Shown here one piece after another: positions 27,691 through 36,572 of a stretch of DNA of 64,000 nucleotides. Every line of letters begins with the position of its first letter. The stretch's first letter is position 1. Location: positions 372,001 through 436,000 of the forward strand of contig CAVXFB010000008.1 of NCBI GenBank assembly GCA_963760935.1, written 5' to 3'. The stretch is from CAVXFB01 sp963760935 (GTDB lineage Bacteria > Planctomycetota > Planctomycetia > Pirellulales > Thermoguttaceae). The position numbers and the translations under genes are program-made. The notes below the pieces were generated by a model. That model was not told the origin of the DNA. It did no database searches and saw only the letters and a program-made list of their open reading frames with translations.

Positions 27691-28892
27691 CTAGATTTCC
27701 TCGCCCCGCAACCGCGCGACTTCGGCGGCGTCCTTATCGCCGCGTCCGGAGAGGCAGACGACGATAATTTCATCCGCCTTGCGCCGCGCGGCCTGCTTCA
27801 TCGCCTCGGCCACGGCGTGAGAGCTTTCCAGGGCGGGCAAAATGCCTTCGAGCCGGGCCAAGGTGTCGAAGGCCGCGAGCGCCTCGTCGTCGCGGGCGCT
27901 GGTGTACGCAGCGCGGCCCGTATCTTTCCAATAGCTGTGCTCGGGACCCGTGCCCGGATAGTCGAGGCCGGCCGACACGCTGTGGACGTCACTGGTCTGA
28001 CCATCGTCATCCTGCAACACGTAGCTGTAACTGCCGTGCAGCACGCCGGGCCGACCAAAACAAAGCGTGGCGGAATGGTCGCCCACTTTCGTGGATCGCC
28101 CGCCCGCCTCGACGCCCACCAGGGCCACGCTCTCGTCCGGTACGAAGGGATAAAACATGCCGGCGGCGTTGCTGCCCCCGCCCACACACGCCACGACGAC
28201 GTCGGGCAAGCGGCCGAGTTGCTCCAACGACTGGGCACGCGCCTCGCGGCCGATGATCGATTGAAAATCGCGCACAATTCTGGGAAACGGATGTGGGCCG
28301 ACGACCGAGCCGAGGCAGTAATGCGTCGTGGCGACCGAACTCATCCAATCGCGAAAGGCCTCGTTGATGGCGTCGCGCAATGTACGCGAGCCGCTGGATA
28401 CCGGCCGGACCTCGGCCCCGAGAAGCTTCATGCTGAAGACGTTGGGTCGCTGTCGGCGGATGTCTTCCTCGCCCATGTAGACGACACATTCCAAGCCAAA
28501 GCGGGCGCACGCCGTGGCCGTTGCCACTCCATGCTGGCCCGCGCCCGTCTCGGCGATGACCCGCTGTTTGCCCATGCGGCGAGTCAACAGGGCTTGACCC
28601 AGCGTGTTGTTGATCTTGTGCGCCGGTATGGTTGAGGTCTTCCCGTTTGAGATAGATTCGCGCCCCGCCGCAGTGCTGGCTCAGACGTTCGGCGAAGTAC
28701 AAGGGGGACGGCCGGCCCACGTAGTGCCGATACAATTCGGCCAACTCTTCGTGGAACCTGGGCTCGGCGACCGCCTTGTCGTAGTCTTTGGCAAGCTCGT
28801 CCAAGGCGTGAACAAGCGTTTCGGGCACATAGCGGCCGCCGAAGGTCCCAAAGCGGCCGACGGCATCGGGAACGCGGCGTGGTGGCAGACAT
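27691..28892 (-). CDS. trpB: Tryptophan synthase beta chain, apparent frameshifts
   Basis: The C-terminal three quarters are intact from LLTRRMGKQRVIAETGAGQH through GGGSNAAGMFYPFV to CLSGRGDKD. Upstream, in another frame, are VPDAVGRFGTFGGRYVPETL and YLKREDLNHTGA. The junction at 28616-28622 lacks two bases: restoring CA gives GAHKINNTLGQALLTRRMG, with the PLP lysine in HKINN. A further single-base loss near 28872-28877 would connect to the ATG at 28892 (MSATTPR). That start is tentative, because the frame alternatively extends towards 29011. TrpB condenses indole with serine using PLP. Confidence 0.88.
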
Positions 28893-29058
28893 ATAAGTAG
28901 ACTCGATGATCTTGCTGAAAAGGTCCCATTGTCCCCCGCCAGCAGCGGCCGGTCAAGAGACTTCGGCGGGATGTCGCCAGTCACGTTGAAACGGGACTCT
29001 TCTTGCGCCATATCCTCGCGGTTAGAATCGAGGCTTTGAAAAGCCGCCGGGGAACGCC

Positions 29059-30387
29059 ATGCCGAAGTTGTCAAACCGTTGGATCATCGCGCTGACCGGC
29101 GCTTGGTTGCAGCTATTCTTGGGAACTGTGTATGCCTGGAGCTATTTCCAACAACCGTTGGTCCAAACGTACCGTTGGTCGAACACCGAAGTAGCTTGGG
29201 CATTTAGTTTCGCGATCTGCTTCGTTGGATTGGCAGCGGCCTGGGGCGGTACGAAGCTTCCGATATATGGCCCCCGCAAGCTCGCGGTCATCGGCAGCAT
29301 CCTCTTCGGCGGTGGGTATCTGCTGGCGGCAACCGCATTGCACTGGCGCTCGCTCGACTTGGCCATTATCGAAACTTGCCAACAGGGAAACGCGCCGGTT
29401 CCGCTTCTGCTGCGCTGGCGTTCGCTGGCTCTGCTCTACCTGGGCTATGGCATTATCGGCGGCAGCGGCTTGGGCCTCGGCTACGTCACGCCGGTAGCCA
29501 CCGTTGCCAAGTGGTTCCCCGACAAGAAAGGGTTGGCCACCGGTCTGGTAATCATGGGCTTCGGGTTCGGTCCGCTGCTGTTGAGCAAAATCCTTGCTCC
29601 CGCGCTGTGCGATTGGGCCAACGGGGACCTTGAAACCGTCTTTGCATCGCTTGGCGTCATATTCATGGCGGCGACCGTGCTGGCCGCGTCTGGGCTGCGC
29701 AATCCTCCGGCAGATTACATGCCGCACGTTTTCCCAGCGCGGCACACCATCGGCGATTGCGCCGGCGATGGGCCGGGGATTTGTTCTTGGCGGTTTGCCG
29801 TTATGTGGACAATCTTCTTCTGCAATATCTTGGCCGGAATTTCGATTATCAGCTTCCAGTCGCCGATCTTCCAGGATCTGTGGCGACGACTCGATCCCAC
29901 GCTGTCGACCGCGACACTGGCTTCGTACGGCGCGACGCTGATCGGGGTGAGTGCTTTGTTCAATGGCTGCGGCCGGATGTTCTGGGGCGCACTCTCCGAC
30001 CGCATCGGGCGACTGCCATCCTTCCGACTAATGCTTGCCTCGCAGTTGGCCGTTTTTTGGTTGCTCGTTGTTCTGCATAATCCGTGGCTCTTCGGTGCAC
30101 TGATTTGCTACGTGCTACTGTGCTACGGCGGCGGGTTCGGCACCATGCCGTCGTTCATTCTCGATGTATTCGGGGCGAAGAAGATGGCCCAAGCGTACGG
30201 CGCGATCCTCACCGCGTGGTCAGCCGGGGGAATTGTCGGTCCGCAGGTCGTGGCGCTATTGAAGGACCATTTCCGCGCCGACTCTCAGCAAGCAGCCACC
30301 GTGTCATTTCTCGTCGGCGCCGGGTTTCTCGTCTTAGGGCTACTGCTGTCGTTTGCGCTGCGCAAACGGCGCTCGGCAGAGGCCTGA
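29059..30387 (+). CDS. MFS transporter, oxalate/formate antiporter (OFA) family
   Basis: 442 residues with about 12 membrane segments. The N-terminal WIIALTGAWLQLFLGTVYAW with GTVYAWS, the intracellular loop WFPDKKGLATGLVIMGFGFG after TM4, and DRIGRLPSFRLML after TM8 are typical of OFA/OxlT-type MFS carriers. Substrates are usually small carboxylates exchanged across the inner membrane; the exact one cannot be assigned. It is divergent from trpB, and the two start regions nearly meet. Confidence 0.85.
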   Translation: MPKLSNRWIIALTGAWLQLFLGTVYAWSYFQQPLVQTYRWSNTEVAWAFSFAICFVGLAAAWGGTKLPIYGPRKLAVIGSILFGGGYLLAATALHWRSLDLAIIETCQQGNAPVPLLLRWRSLALLYLGYGIIGGSGLGLGYVTPVATVAKWFPDKKGLATGLVIMGFGFGPLLLSKILAPALCDWANGDLETVFASLGVIFMAATVLAASGLRNPPADYMPHVFPARHTIGDCAGDGPGICSWRFAVMWTIFFCNILAGISIISFQSPIFQDLWRRLDPTLSTATLASYGATLIGVSALFNGCGRMFWGALSDRIGRLPSFRLMLASQLAVFWLLVVLHNPWLFGALICYVLLCYGGGFGTMPSFILDVFGAKKMAQAYGAILTAWSAGGIVGPQVVALLKDHFRADSQQAATVSFLVGAGFLVLGLLLSFALRKRRSAEA

Positions 30388-30414
30388 TCGTGCAACCCCT
30401 TTGGAAAAACAACG

Positions 30415-31809
30415 TTACTCGAGTAACGTCGGCGAGGTAATCCGCGTGCCGGGCGGGATCTTTGCCCGCAGTTCCTCGGCATCCAGTGCGAACAATGGAC
30501 TGATCTCGACGCTCACATTGTCGGACAATTCGGCCCCGGCTTGGCGAAGCCAATCGCGGTGCAATGCTGCAAGCTGTGCCCGCACCGTTTCGGGCGTGTC
30601 GTCTTTCTCGCCGCTCCGATTCTTTAGCGGCCCGAACGCCGTCGACCGATCGACCTCGACGACGATGGCATTGCGAGCCTGTGGCATCAGGTCGAAGATG
30701 AACCGCTCGAACTTGATGGCATTGGGTTGCGTAGGTTCGATGCGCTGGCCGGCGACGTCGATATACGGCACTTTCTTTTTGGCGATGTGGAACGGCAAGG
30801 CGTCGGCGCCGTCGGCCAAACGCCGCAACAGGCTCGTTCCCATCACGTGCACGGCGATGCTGCCGGCCCAAATTGCCAACGAGCCATCGGCATTGCGCCA
30901 TCGTGCCGCATCATCCGGCAGATCGCTGTATTCGATGACCAACAGGCTGCCGCCGACCTGAACGACGTTACCAACTCGCTCCAACGGGTCACGCTTGGCG
31001 ATGACCTGCGTCGATAGTTCCGAGTCGCTAAGCAAGTGATAACCGACGAACTCGCGCCCGCCAATGTCGACCAGTGGATTGTCGACCTGGAAGTAGAAGA
31101 GGTGCCGGATGCCGCGGCGCTCGATGTTGGCCAGCACGCCGCTTCGCTCCAGGGCCATCAACATGCCACCGTGCCCATCGGGGCTCAAGGCGATCCGGTC
31201 CGGCGCTTCCAACAGCACGCGGCCACTATCGGCTTCGACGGCCGGCATCGTCCCCTGGCAGAAGACGATCAGGTCCTCGGCGGGAAGTCCAAAACGATCG
31301 TGGGCGGCGAAGTATGCAAGCGTTTCCTCGTGCGTTGCCGGACTCGTCATCAGGTACAGGGGAATCCGCACGCCGTAGCGGCGTCCGGCCGCCACGATTT
31401 TCTCGACGTGGATCTGGAAGAGCGACTTTCCAGAAATGGGCCCGATGGAGAACATGCCCTTGGGATGGTCGAATCCCAGCCGCGTTCCCTGTCCGCCGGC
31501 GACCAGAATCACGCCGAGATCGCCAGCGCGAATCGCCTCCTCGGCGCGCCCTCGGGCCTGCTCGGGTGTAAAGGGATTTTGAGTCGTATCCAAGCGGAAG
31601 GCCGGCGGCGCCTTGGCCCGGGCCACCAGATCACGCACATTCCCAACCTGTTCTCGCTCCTGCCAAAGCCGCCGTACCAATGGAAAGTCAATGCCTTCGA
31701 TCTGTCGGGCCAGCCGTTGCTGCTGGCGCTCGTCGAGAGTGTCCCAGAACGCCACGAGGTGCTCCTGGCCGTGGGAGCCGGCGGCGGCGCGAAATTGGTC
31801 TATCGTCAT
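30415..31809 (-). CDS. UDP-N-acetylglucosamine/UDP-sugar pyrophosphorylase (UAP1/UDPGP type)
   Basis: 464 residues from MTIDQFRAAAGSHGQEHLV; a 36-codon upstream extension is unlike the family. The nucleotide-binding motif LVAGGQGTRLGFDHPKGMF is exactly placed, followed by GRRYGVRIPLYLMTS, DGHGGMLMAL, FYFQVDNPLVDIG and the lysine region PNAIKFERFIFD. The enzyme transfers UMP from UTP to a sugar 1-phosphate (GlcNAc-1-P or Glc-1-P) for cell-envelope precursors. This eukaryote-like form differs from GlmU and is common in planctomycetes and chlamydiae. Two short genes precede it on the same strand, 20 nt away. Confidence 0.88.
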   Translation of the reverse strand: MTIDQFRAAAGSHGQEHLVAFWDTLDERQQQRLARQIEGIDFPLVRRLWQEREQVGNVRDLVARAKAPPAFRLDTTQNPFTPEQARGRAEEAIRAGDLGVILVAGGQGTRLGFDHPKGMFSIGPISGKSLFQIHVEKIVAAGRRYGVRIPLYLMTSPATHEETLAYFAAHDRFGLPAEDLIVFCQGTMPAVEADSGRVLLEAPDRIALSPDGHGGMLMALERSGVLANIERRGIRHLFYFQVDNPLVDIGGREFVGYHLLSDSELSTQVIAKRDPLERVGNVVQVGGSLLVIEYSDLPDDAARWRNADGSLAIWAGSIAVHVMGTSLLRRLADGADALPFHIAKKKVPYIDVAGQRIEPTQPNAIKFERFIFDLMPQARNAIVVEVDRSTAFGPLKNRSGEKDDTPETVRAQLAALHRDWLRQAGAELSDNVSVEISPLFALDAEELRAKIPPGTRITSPTLLE

Positions 31810-31829
31810 AGCGGCTGCCGTTGCATATT

Positions 31830-32105
31830 TCAACCGCGCTGGGCTGTCGGCATCTCGGCCACGGTAACGTTGACCTTGTAGCCCAATCTCGCGAGAAAGT
31901 CCTCGGTATCCTCCCACGTCAAACCAAATGCCCGCACGTCGGCCAAACCAACACGACTCACAATATCTCGCAACAGCTCGCCCTGCTCGTCTTCAAAGTC
32001 CTCATCCATCATTGCCACCTCGGCCCACTGGACCAATTCCTCGACGGTGAGACGATGCTGAAGGAAATCAACGAGCTTGCGAGCCGCCACTTGCCGAGTA
32101 ATCAT
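31830..32105 (-). CDS. Small conserved protein, second of a two-gene module
   Basis: 91 residues: MITRQVAARKLVDFLQHRLT, then VEELVQWAEVAMMDEDFEDEQ and a C-terminal VRAFGLTWEDTEDFLARLGY. It is predicted mostly helical and strongly acidic. Its ATG overlaps the preceding gene's stop by 4 nt, and the UDP-sugar pyrophosphorylase gene starts 20 nt after its own stop. I recognise it as a family repeatedly paired with the upstream partner but know no name or activity. Acidic-after-basic pairing and overlap resemble toxin-antitoxin modules; that is inference. Confidence 0.65.
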   Translation of the reverse strand: MITRQVAARKLVDFLQHRLTVEELVQWAEVAMMDEDFEDEQGELLRDIVSRVGLADVRAFGLTWEDTEDFLARLGYKVNVTVAEMPTAQRG

Positions 32106-32362
32106 CGTTCTCCCCTCTCGATGCGCCTGTGCCCTTTGTCGACTGGATACTTCTCGTGAATCTCCACGAGTTGCCCTCTGTCATCATAGATTTCTTGAAG
32201 GAACCGAACCGTGCTTTCACCTGCATCCACTTCTTTCACATAGCGCGCGGTCCAACCGTGGAACCCTGCGATCTCCAGAACATAACACCGACCGCCTGTC
32301 GATAGGTCATTCCACTCGGAGAACTTTCTCTCATTCTCGCGGCGCTTCTGCTGGTTAACCAT
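32102..32362 (-). CDS. Small basic protein, first of a two-gene module
   Basis: 86 residues from the Met of MVNQQKRRENERKFSEWNDL. The protein is rich in charged residues and contains GGRCYVLEIAGFHGWTARYV, ...VRFLQEIYDDRGQLVEIHEK and YPVDKGHRRIE. The beta-strand-rich middle and conserved tail suggest a small globular domain. It overlaps the next gene by 4 nt. Together they look like a mobile or modular pair, but a toxin or antitoxin role has not been shown. Confidence 0.65.
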   Translation of the reverse strand: MVNQQKRRENERKFSEWNDLSTGGRCYVLEIAGFHGWTARYVKEVDAGESTVRFLQEIYDDRGQLVEIHEKYPVDKGHRRIERGER

Positions 32363-32555
32363 GCTGTTTTGCTCGCACTTCCGCGAGGGGCATTCTATTC
32401 CCACGCATCCGGGGATGTCAAGTTGTCAGCGAATGGGCGAATGGAGAGCGAGGGCCTTTCAAGGGCGACATCCGGATGACTACCCTTGCCAACTGCCACC
32501 CTCCCCTCTACGATCACCATTGTACTGGCCCGATCTACAGAAGGAGTTGCAAAAC

Positions 32556-34649
32556 ATGACTCGCCTTTCACTGTCTTCGGTTTCCCTGGTCGTGACTTTC
32601 CTCGCGATCGCGATACTCGCATCCGCCGTCCGTGCCGACGAAGGCATGTGGCTGTTCAATTATCCGCCAACGACGCTGCTGAAAGAAAGATACAACTTTA
32701 CGCCCACCGACGCATGGCTAAAACACCTACAACGGGCGGCCGTGCGGTTCAACAACGGCGGCTCGGCATCGTTCGTTTCGGCCGACGGGCTGGTGATGAC
32801 CAATCACCACGTCGGGGCCGATGCGCTGCAAAAACTCAGCACTAAAGAGCACGACTTGATGCGATCGAGCTTCTATGCCCGAACGCCGGCCGAAGAATTG
32901 AAGTGTCCGGATTCGGAACTCAACGTGCTCATAAGCATTGAAGACGTGACCGCGCGGGTCAACGCCGCGGTGACGGCGCCCGAGGGATCGGCCGATGCGG
33001 AGAAGCAGCGGCGGGCCGTGATGAACACGATCGAGAAGGAATCATACGATAAGACCGGCCTGCGCAGCGACGTGGTCACGCTCTACCAAGGCGGGCTCTA
33101 CCATCTCTACCGCTACAAGAAGTATACCGACGTGCGGTTGGTGTTCGCGCCCGAGGAGGCCATCGCTTTCTTCGGCGGCGATCCCGACAACTTCGAGTAT
33201 CCGCGCTATGATCTCGACATTTGCTTCTTCCGCGTCTACGAGAACGGCAAACCCGTCAAGGCGCCATATTACTTGAAGTGGAACCCGGCGAGCCTGAAAG
33301 AGAATGATCTGGTGTTCGTGGCCGGCAACCCCGGCAAGACCGATCGCATGAACACCGTACGGCACCTGGAGTATATCCGCGACCGCATCCTGCCGACGGC
33401 GCTCAACGTGCTGCGGCGGCGTGAAGTATTGCTGGAATCGTTCAGCCAGCGCAGCGCCGAGAACGCCCGGCGTGCTCGCGACCTGCTGCTGATGTATCAG
33501 AACTCGCGTAAAGCGCGTCTCGGCGGACTGGCCGGCCTGCAAGATCCGGCCATTATGGATCGCAAGCGAGCCGAGCAGAAGGCGTTCCTTGCGGCCGCCG
33601 GCAAGACAGCATCGTTAGGCAAGAATTGCCAAAGTGCAATAAAGACCATCGACAAGTCGTTGGTCGATTTCGAAGTGATCCGCAACGAGTACGATCTCGT
33701 TGAACGCGGCCAGGCGTTCTACAGCGAACTGTTCACCATCGCCCGTACGCTGGTCCGCATGGCCGAGGAGACGCAAAAGCCCAATGCCGACCGGCTGCGC
33801 GAGTTCCGCGAGTCGAATCTCGATTCGATCAAGCAGGAGCTTTTCTCGCCGGCGCCGATCTACGCCGATTTGCAGACCGCATTGTTGGCCGATTCGCTGA
33901 GCATGTATCTGGAGCGCGTCGGCTACGATAATCAACTGGCCCAGCAAGTCATGGCCGATCAGTCGCCCGAACAACGGGCCTCGGAGCTGGTTCGCGGCAC
34001 CAAGCTGGCCGACGTGGCCGTTCGCCGTCAATTGGCCGAAGGGGGCATCAAAGCCATCGAGGCATCCGACGATCCCATGATTCGCCTGGCGCTGCTGGTC
34101 GACGGGCCGGCCCGGGCGGTTCGAGCGATATTCGAGCAGCAAGTCGAGGAGCCGCAGCGCTCGGCATACGGAAAGCTGGCCAACGCACGCTTCAAACTCT
34201 TTGGCACTGAGACTTACCCCGATGCAACTTTCACGCTACGGTTGGCCTTTGGACTGGTGAAGGGCTATCAGGAAAATGGCGAGCGCCAGCCCGCCTGGAC
34301 GACGATCGCCGGGGCATATCGCCACGCCGCCGACCACCAGAACAAAGAGCCGTTTGCGCTGCCGCAAAGCTGGCTCAATGCCAAGGAGCGTCTGAACCTC
34401 GACACCCCTATGAACTTCGTCGCCACCACCGACATCATCGGCGGCAACTCCGGCAGCCCAGTGGTCGATCGCAACGGCGAGTTGGTCGGCATCATCTTCG
34501 ACGGCAATTTGCCGTCGCTGGTGTGGGATTACATCTTCAGCGACACCCAGGGCCGCGCCATCGCCGTTCATGGCAGCGCAATTCTGGAGGCACTGCGGAA
34601 GGTCTACAATGCCGGGCCGCTCGTGGACGAGCTACAAGGCAAGAGATGA
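32556..34649 (+). CDS. S46 family dipeptidyl-peptidase (DPP7/DPP11 type)
   Basis: 697 residues from the ATG preceded by AGAAGGAG. A signal peptide (LSLSSVSLVVTFLAIAILAS) is followed by DEGMWLFNYPP, the conserved start of mature S46 enzymes. The chymotrypsin-fold motifs are SADGLVMTNHHVGADAL (catalytic His), GGDPDNFEYPRYDLD (acid region) and GGNSGSPVVDRNGELVG (catalytic Ser near residue 630). A helical insertion lies between. S46 enzymes release dipeptides from oligopeptide N-termini in the periplasm. The specificity residue cannot be decided here. The gene stands alone. Confidence 0.92.
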   Translation: MTRLSLSSVSLVVTFLAIAILASAVRADEGMWLFNYPPTTLLKERYNFTPTDAWLKHLQRAAVRFNNGGSASFVSADGLVMTNHHVGADALQKLSTKEHDLMRSSFYARTPAEELKCPDSELNVLISIEDVTARVNAAVTAPEGSADAEKQRRAVMNTIEKESYDKTGLRSDVVTLYQGGLYHLYRYKKYTDVRLVFAPEEAIAFFGGDPDNFEYPRYDLDICFFRVYENGKPVKAPYYLKWNPASLKENDLVFVAGNPGKTDRMNTVRHLEYIRDRILPTALNVLRRREVLLESFSQRSAENARRARDLLLMYQNSRKARLGGLAGLQDPAIMDRKRAEQKAFLAAAGKTASLGKNCQSAIKTIDKSLVDFEVIRNEYDLVERGQAFYSELFTIARTLVRMAEETQKPNADRLREFRESNLDSIKQELFSPAPIYADLQTALLADSLSMYLERVGYDNQLAQQVMADQSPEQRASELVRGTKLADVAVRRQLAEGGIKAIEASDDPMIRLALLVDGPARAVRAIFEQQVEEPQRSAYGKLANARFKLFGTETYPDATFTLRLAFGLVKGYQENGERQPAWTTIAGAYRHAADHQNKEPFALPQSWLNAKERLNLDTPMNFVATTDIIGGNSGSPVVDRNGELVGIIFDGNLPSLVWDYIFSDTQGRAIAVHGSAILEALRKVYNAGPLVDELQGKR

Positions 34650-34810
34650 CAACGCGGGCAGTTGGTGACCTTTCCCCAACTCATCCGGTGATGGCGGTAG
34701 ACGCTATGGTTTTCTGCATCCCTGCCAGCTCGCGGCTATGCTATAATTGATGTATTGCGTTCCATCTCATATAACGCTCCATCTCGGCAACGCTCCTTGC
34801 GAGAAAAGAC

Positions 34811-35041
34811 ATGACTACCGCTCAGTTGCGAAACCAGGCCAAGCAGCGATTGGATTCTCTGCCGCCGGAGAAGGTGCGGGTTGCCGCGGAGTTCTTGGAC
34901 TACCTCGAAACCACTGCCAGCCGAGACGCCACTGCCGAGCTGCTTGGAATACCAGGACTGCTACAGGATGCCGAAGAGGCTTCCGACCAAATCAAGCACG
35001 GACGAGTGAAGGACTGGCGGAAGGTTCGTAAGGATGTATAA
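34811..35041 (+). CDS. Antitoxin-like protein of a RelE/ParE-type pair
   Basis: 76 residues: MTTAQLRNQAKQRLDSLPPE, KVRVAAEFLDYLE and a tail GIPGLLQDAEEASDQIKHGR ending KDWRKVRKDV. This pattern (short helical N-terminus, acidic linker, then GRVKDWRxVRxDV) is typical of small antitoxins that precede RelE/ParE-like toxins in cyanobacteria and planctomycetes. Its stop overlaps the ATG of a truncated toxin frame by 8 nt, as in intact pairs. With the toxin gone it is probably an orphan. Confidence 0.7.
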   Translation: MTTAQLRNQAKQRLDSLPPEKVRVAAEFLDYLETTASRDATAELLGIPGLLQDAEEASDQIKHGRVKDWRKVRKDV

Positions 35042-35099
35042 GGTCGTCCTGCTGCTTAAGGCGACATCCCAAATTGTACACCGCAAAGACGCCTACTAG
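35034..35099 (+). pseudogene. Truncated RelE/ParE-type toxin remnant
   Basis: A 21-residue frame, MYKVVLLLKATSQIVHRKDA plus Y, starts inside the antitoxin stop (ATGTATAA overlap). The first residues match the usual start of RelE-like toxins (M-Y-x-V-V-L), but a stop follows at once and no other frame before the beta-CASP gene at 35127 restores the fold. Confidence 0.6.
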
Positions 35100-35126
35100 C
35101 GACTAGCGTCCCATGAGGACCGCATC

Positions 35127-36532
35127 GTGAATCTGCAATTTCTGGGGGCCGCGCGACAGGTAACCGGCTCGCAATATTACGTCGAGGCCGACGGCTCGCG
35201 GCTGTTGGTCGATTGCGGCATGTATCAAGAGCGGGCCTACTTGCGCGAAACTGGGAGCCTAGCCCGGTGCGGCTTCGTGATCTCGATGCCATGCTGCTGA
35301 CGCACGCCCACGTCGATCACTGCGGCCTGGCGCCGAAACTGGTGAAGGACGGCTTTCGCAGCTCGATCGTCACGACCTCCGCCTCGGCCGATCTGGTCGA
35401 AGTGGTGCTCCGCGACGCCGCCGGGATTCAAGCAGAAGATGCGGCCTTCAAGGAGAAACGGCATCGCAAGGAAGGCCGCCGCGACAAGCTGGCGGTCAAG
35501 CCGCTCTACACGATGCGCGACGTCGAACGCACGCTGCCATTGCTTGAGGCGGTCGCCTACGACCAGCCAACGCGGATCAACGATCGCGTCCACGCCGTTT
35601 TTCACGATGCCGGCCATATTCTCGGCTCGGCCATGATCGAACTGCGGGTGCGCGATCACGGCCAGCCGCGGCGAATTGTCTTTACCGGCGATCTGGGACA
35701 AGCCGGCCGACCGATCGTCCGCGACCCGGCCATCATCACCGACGCCGACTACATCGTCATGGAGTCGACCTACGGTGACCGCGACCACGAGACTCAAGAA
35801 TCCGTTGAGTCGCAATTGGAAAAAGTGGTGAACGATACCGCGACGGCCGGCGGGAAGGTAATCGTGCCGATCTTCGCCATCGAGCGGGCGCAGGAGTTGA
35901 TCTATTACCTCACGCGTTTACTCTATTCGAAGCACATTCCCGAGGTGCCGGTGTTTCTCGACAGTCCCATGGCGGCCGAGGTCACCGAGTTATTCCGCCG
36001 GCACCGTGAGTGCTTCGATATCGAGACAAAGGAATCGCTGGCCGCCGGCGAGGCGTTCCTGACCTTCCCATCGCTTCGCGTGGTCCGCACGGTGGAAGAC
36101 TCGAAGTCGATCAACAAGCACAGAGGCCCGGCCATCATCATGGCGACCTCGGGCATGTGCACCGCCGGCCGCATCAAGCACCATCTCGCCCAGCACATCG
36201 GCGACCCGGCCTCCACGGTGCTCTTCGTCGGCTATCAGTCGCAAGGCACGCTGGGCCGTCAAATTCTCGACGGCAACCGCGAGGTCCGCATCCACGGCAT
36301 TTCGCGGCTGGTCCGCGCCCAGATAGCTCAAATCCAGGGCATCTCCGGCCATGCCGATCGTACCGGCCTGCTAAACTGGCTCAGTCACTTCCAGAAGCCG
36401 CCGCGGCATCTGTTCATCACCCACGGCGAGCAGCAGGCGTCGCTGGCCCTGGCCGAGCAAGTCCGGCAGCAACTGGGCTGGAACGTGACCGTGCCCGAGT
36501 ACCGCCAGACCGTGACAGTGAATGACGAATGA
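35127..36532 (+). CDS. Metallo-beta-lactamase/beta-CASP RNA nuclease, one apparent frameshift
   Basis: A GTG at 35127 (AGGA upstream) opens NLQFLGAARQVTGSQYYVEA and LLVDCGMYQERAYL. Near 35241-35245 one base is missing, and the protein continues in the next frame as ARNWEPSPVRLRDLDAMLLT and HAHVDHCGLAP (the metal-binding HxHxDH). Later motifs are VFHDAGHILGSAMIEL, FTGDLGQAG, ESTYGDRDHE, the beta-CASP block IVPIFAIERAQELIYYL and QGISGHADRTGL. These define a CPSF73/YSH1-like (COG1236) zinc-dependent RNA nuclease, cytoplasmic. The final residues (VTVNDE) are encoded by a repeated GAATGAC tract. Confidence 0.9.
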
Positions 36533-36564
36533 CGAATGACGAACCAGAGTCACATTCGTCATTC
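36520..36564. repeat. GAATGAC tandem repeat and inverted copy
   Basis: Three tandem GAATGAC units (36520-36540) are followed by the inverted sequence ATTCGTCATTC (36553-36563), so the region can form a hairpin between convergent genes. The stop codon of the beta-CASP gene lies within the array. Confidence 0.7.
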
Positions 36565-36572
36565 GGCTCGCG

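Noticed and set aside
27640..28635. 331-codon open frame antisense to trpB
   Set aside because: It overlaps the conserved trpB sequence and has His/Gly/Arg-rich shadow composition.
27691..28892. trpB as a true pseudogene
   Set aside because: Apart from the indels every conserved block, including HKINN once two bases are restored, is intact, and trpA beside it is perfect; decay should leave other changes.
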